Part shown: piece by piece, positions 60,600-64,000 of the stretch
Numbering within the stretch: the stretch's first letter is position 1
Layout: every line of letters begins with the position of its first letter
DNA from: Albula goreensis
Lineage: Eukaryota > Chordata > Actinopteri > Albuliformes > Albulidae
Reading direction: 5' to 3'
DNA length: 64,000 nt
Assembly (NCBI GenBank): GCA_022829145.1
Contig: CM040745.1
Span: forward strand, 29,301,906 to 29,365,905
Notes under the pieces: model-generated
What the model saw: the letters and a program-made list of their open reading frames with translations, nothing else
What the model was told of the DNA's origin: nothing
The model's database searches: none
Program-made: the position numbers and the translations under genes

Positions 60600-60935
60600 T
60601 TGGTATGGCCATGTCACGCAGGCTATTGTAGATGGAGATGCGTTAAAAGGTTGACATATTGAATTATTTCCTGACAGCTGGCTGACCTTTGATCATCCTG
60701 GGGTTTGTGAGAAAGTGACAGAGACGAATTCAGCCATTCAGCCGCAGTCCTGTCTGAGCCCCAGGTTGGATTAAAGAGACAAACACCCCGTCATCATGCC
60801 ACGCCGGAGAGGAATGAGACTCTCTGAACTGACCGCCATTACACAGTGCCAAACAGCATTCTGACCGCCTATTACCCACAAAACAAGCTCAAGGACACTT
60901 TTCAATCACAAAGCAGCAGTCTTGAAAGATGGCTT
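60600..60935. promoter_or_regulatory. Candidate conserved non-coding element
   Basis: Repeat-free block: 'ggccatgtcacgcaggc', 'gctggctgacctttgatcat' (TGACCTTTG, nuclear-receptor half-site-like and TCF-like CTTTGAT), 'ttcagccgcagtcctg', 'gccacgccggagagg' and 'gaccgccattac'. CpG retention contrasts with the flanks. Conservation is untested. Confidence 0.3.
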
Positions 60936-61025
60936 TTTATTTCTCTCAGAAAATACTTTTTATCGCAAAAGGCCCTCTCATAAATTAAACATACACCCCA
61001 AATGTACAGTTGGCTAAGAGCGCAA

Positions 61026-61088
61026 ATCTCTCGCTCTCCCTCTCTCACACACGCGCTCACATGCGCTCTCTCTCTCTACTCTCGCTCA
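61026..61088. repeat. Imperfect (CT)n tract
   Basis: CTCTCGCTCTCCCTCTCTC, then ACACACGCGCTCAC, then CTCTCTCTCTCTA. Compound pyrimidine-rich simple sequence. Confidence 0.85.
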
Positions 61089-61954
61089 GTTATTTTAGTT
61101 TTAAGAGCAATAGTTACAATATTATGCATTCACAGACATTACAATATTCATACAATATTCATAAAAACAAAGATACCTGGGCCTACAGGCTTTGTGTTTT
61201 TGATCCATGAAAACCTACTCTTCAGCATCACAGCAATGATAAACCTGCAAACACTCAACCCCTTTAGATGTAGATGCTGCTGGGTTGCAAATGTCAAAAT
61301 AAATAAAATGTTGAATAAATATACTATGAATAAGAATGTATTTCTCAACATCGCACAAATTCTATAAAATATACTGTGACTACAGGTATGAGCAGCAATT
61401 AATACTCAATTAATCAGTACTCCTAAACTGGAGTGAACTACAGTATTTTGTACACTCCTGATACCACTGACAACTGATATGTTCATGCTGAAAAATGCTT
61501 TTGTTTGTACCTCTGTCTGTACATTTTTGTGGATTGTGAGAGAAAAAAATGGCACCAAAGTTAGGTGCTATCTCCATTTGTTTGGTGCACAAGCTAATTT
61601 AGTATGCAATCTTGTGACATGAAAAGGTTATTCCCCTAATGTTGACTTAACCCATTATAAGAGATTTGGAGGGACAGCTGTTTGAATACATTGGTCAACA
61701 GTTAAGCCTGGTTTGGGCCACCCCCACCCAATATAAATCTGACTATCACTTTCACTACCACAGTTTCCATCACACTGGTTATACAGACAAATGTGTCCAC
61801 AATCCAAAACGTTTCCTGATACCCTTCTCAAAAAGGTGTTGTTGACTATAACTGTGAAACAGGATATACACTGATTTATAAGGTTCCAGGGCCGCTCCAC
61901 TGAGCCACAATCAGAACCATATTTTCAGAATAGAGAAGGTTTAAGATGGTAGTG
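61089..61954. other. Non-coding stretch, nothing recognised
   Basis: No gene or repeat recognised upstream of the Tc1 relic. Confidence 0.4.
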
Positions 61955-62690
61955 AATCTTCCCAGGAGTGTCTATGCTTCCTAAACATGTCAATGAACAA
62001 GATGTTAAATCATACAGGAAGTCACAAAGAACCCTGGAACAACATCCAGTGTTCATGACTCTACAGCTGAGTATCAAGCCGGGAACCACTGCTCATTAAA
62101 ATGAACATGAACTATCCTCTCAGCACTGTCATAAATCACCTCTGGATGTTCCTCAAGAGTTCTGAAACAATGTTCGATGGATAGATGAGTCTCACTGAGC
62201 AACATGGGCCCTGTTTCTTTCTGCCAAAATCCAAGTACTGCATTCCACATGGACACCAGCAGCTAGAGCGCAGGAATGCTTCGATGCAGCAGAACCTGGA
62301 TGAACTGCCATCATTGAGTTCTCCTCTCTATGAGACAATTCCACAGGAGAAAGACACACCACCCGTCCAGGAGCTGAAGCTGAAGAGCACTGGGCCTTGC
62401 AGAAAGACCATGGTCCGAAACACGCAAGTCTAAATTTAGACTGTTGAAGAACAAGAAATGTGAAGATTTGAAAGGGAAAAGTTAAAGTCCAAACATAAAT
62501 CCCATTGAGATGTTGCGGCAGGACCTGAAACAAGTTATTCATGCTTAAAAACCAACATTTCATTGAGTTACATCAGTGTTGCATGGATGAATGGGCCAAC
62601 ATTCAACCACAGGACAATGAGAAATGGATCACCAAATTTAGTGTTGATCATAGAGCAATATAGATAACAAAGAGTCATAAAAAAGCAATG
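61955..62690 (+). pseudogene. Tc1/mariner transposase relic, several domains, decayed
   Basis: Nucleotide phrases follow fish Tc1-like transposase genes in order: 'cagtgttcatgactctac' (about 62049), 'aaccactgctcattaaaatg' (about 62084), 'gatgttcctcaagagttctg' (about 62145), 'gatggatagatgagtc' (62175, the DE-S catalytic strand W.DE), 'tgctt.gatgcagcagaacc', 'gagctgaagctgaagagcac' and 'atggtccgaaacacgcaagt'. Protein motifs remain near the 3' end: 'PNINPIEMLRQDLKQVIHA' at 62489-62545 (family: PDLNPIEMLW.DLK..VHA), then in another frame 'ELHQCCMDEWANIQPQ' from 62565. Stops, frameshifts and internal deletion make it non-functional. The N-terminal paired-like DNA-binding domain and terminal inverted repeats were not found. 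It lies in the opposite orientation to the relic at 50.2 kb and is diverged from it, so the two are independent insertions. Confidence 0.88.
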
Positions 62691-64000
62691 ACCAAATTAT
62701 AAAGGTCCATTCATAAATATATTGTTCCCCTATAGGGTGCTGTGCAACAGTTCAGCTACAAGCAGATAGAGGCATTTCTTGTTCCTCCAAATCACAACAA
62801 ACTCAAAGTCTTTGGTTTTCCAAATTAGTCTAATAAAGTGCTGGAAGGTGATATGAATTCTGTAAATTGTTGTGATTTGAAACCTGTCACAGAGCATAGC
62901 ATTTGCCATGGAACAAATGGCCTGATTTGTCATTCATTTAACTGTCTTCACTAAACCGTATGAAAGTTGTAGTCCATCAATCACCAGGGGGTATATATCT
63001 TAGATATGCCACATTAAAAAAACGTGTAAGAACCACCTGGCAGTGACAGTGAGCAGAAATAATACTCGAGGCAGTGAAATGGGTAACTTTAGTTACGCAA
63101 AGAAACTTTAAAGCTTTTTACATATTAACAGATCTAAGCTTGCTTTCTTAAAATTGGAGGTCTTTGTAGTTTCCAAGTGTTCACTTGAGTCTCTTTTGTT
63201 ACAGATACCACTGGTTTTGGTTGTAAATACTTGCGTAAATAAATGTGATATTTTACTGATAGGATGATAAGATGATGACAGTAGTCATTCCAAGGTATTT
63301 AAACAAAAGAGAGAAATGTTAAGGCACATTGGGAGTATGCCAAAAACTGAGGACAAGAGTTATTTCGATACTGATTCCACAAAACAAATCACAAAACAGA
63401 AATTAGCAATAAATACTTCAACCCGTTGACATCATTTGTTGTATTTTTGGATATTTTCAGTTAAAACTAGAAAATTCATGATATTTTATCAGAATGGAGA
63501 GTTTATCTGACTCTTATTGCAATAATTTCTTTTTAGAGCAAATATGCTCAACAGTGGAATCAACTATTAGATTTATCAACTTCAGTTGTCATAAATGTGA
63601 ATATGCAAATCAATAAAATCCCCTGCTTTGGAAAGCTTAATTTTCTCTTTCAAGGACCAATCCATCTTTAAAAATCTTTCCAGTTTCCTCAGGGTCAATT
63701 TTGGCTTCAGGAATAAAATACTTTTAATGCTCACTCAATTATGCAGGACTGAAATAAACTTAAATGGCATTAAATAATTGATCTTCTAAAAGAAAAATTA
63801 ATTTGAATAGAAACCTCCAGCCAATTCATATTTTCCAATTGCGGGGATGGATGGACCACCAGCTCTATATGGGCAATATAAAAAATGAGCTTGAATGCAA
63901 AACAAAGGGGGCACCCACACACACACATTCACTGAGTAGTCACTTCATTAGTTACACCACCAACATAAGAGAGAGCTGCACTCACTTTTACCCTCCAAAC
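62691..64000. other. Non-coding stretch to window end
   Basis: AT-rich with no recognised gene or mobile element. A short CA-rich patch occurs at about 63914-63927. Confidence 0.45.

Overview
This looks like vertebrate nuclear DNA, most likely from a teleost fish. The sequence is AT-rich, has almost no coding potential, and carries long dinucleotide microsatellites. It also holds decayed copies of transposon types common in fish: L1- and L2-type LINEs, Tc1-like transposases, a hAT-type MITE, a Tigger/pogo-like MITE, a tRNA-derived SINE with the fish-typical tail, and an interspersed repeat of the 'AGCTGCAAGCAGCGATGA' kind. I found no bacterial gene, operon, CRISPR array, tRNA or rRNA gene. 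I recognise no host protein-coding gene. The open frames are short (173 codons at most) and are chance frames, low-complexity translations or transposon remnants. The window is therefore either intergenic (gene-desert-like) or lies inside very long introns.

Layout. 1-15 kb is repeat-rich: an L2-type reverse transcriptase relic (3.4-3.8 kb, + strand), a 48-bp minisatellite (4.6 kb), a 5'-truncated L1 ORF2 relic (5.6-6.8 kb, - strand), a fish interspersed repeat (7.5-8.25 kb), a 54-bp tandem repeat (8.6 kb), an intact-looking hAT MITE with an 8-bp target duplication (9.2-9.4 kb), a SINE-like unit (10.7 kb), a 17-bp minisatellite (13.3 kb), a Tigger-like MITE (13.8-14.1 kb) and a 37-bp minisatellite (14.7 kb). 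15-37 kb is largely free of recognisable repeats. It contains several CpG-retaining blocks with homeodomain-type cores that could be conserved regulatory elements (about 21.9-23.2, 24.1-24.8, 26.1-26.4, 27.2-27.6, 31.4-31.9, 33.5-33.7, 35.9-36.1 and 36.9-37.2 kb).

38-47 kb holds a tRNA-SINE (38.5 kb), two more regulatory-type blocks (39.4-39.7 and a CpG-dense patch at 40.8-41.2 kb) and a consensus CRE (46.6 kb). 48-64 kb has two striking tandem arrays: 40/42 bp x 10 at 49.2 kb and 30 bp x about 18 at 56.4 kb. It also has two Tc1-type transposase relics in opposite orientation (50.2 kb and 62 kb), a possible 41-nt microexon (54.69 kb), a (GT)31 microsatellite (60.2 kb) and further regulatory-type blocks.

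Nothing here amounts to a new multi-gene system. The items most worth a second look are the two minisatellites whose unit length keeps reading frames open, the CpG-dense patch with paired inverted E2-boxes, and the string of candidate conserved non-coding elements. Conservation could not be tested, so the regulatory calls are inferences from composition and motifs only.
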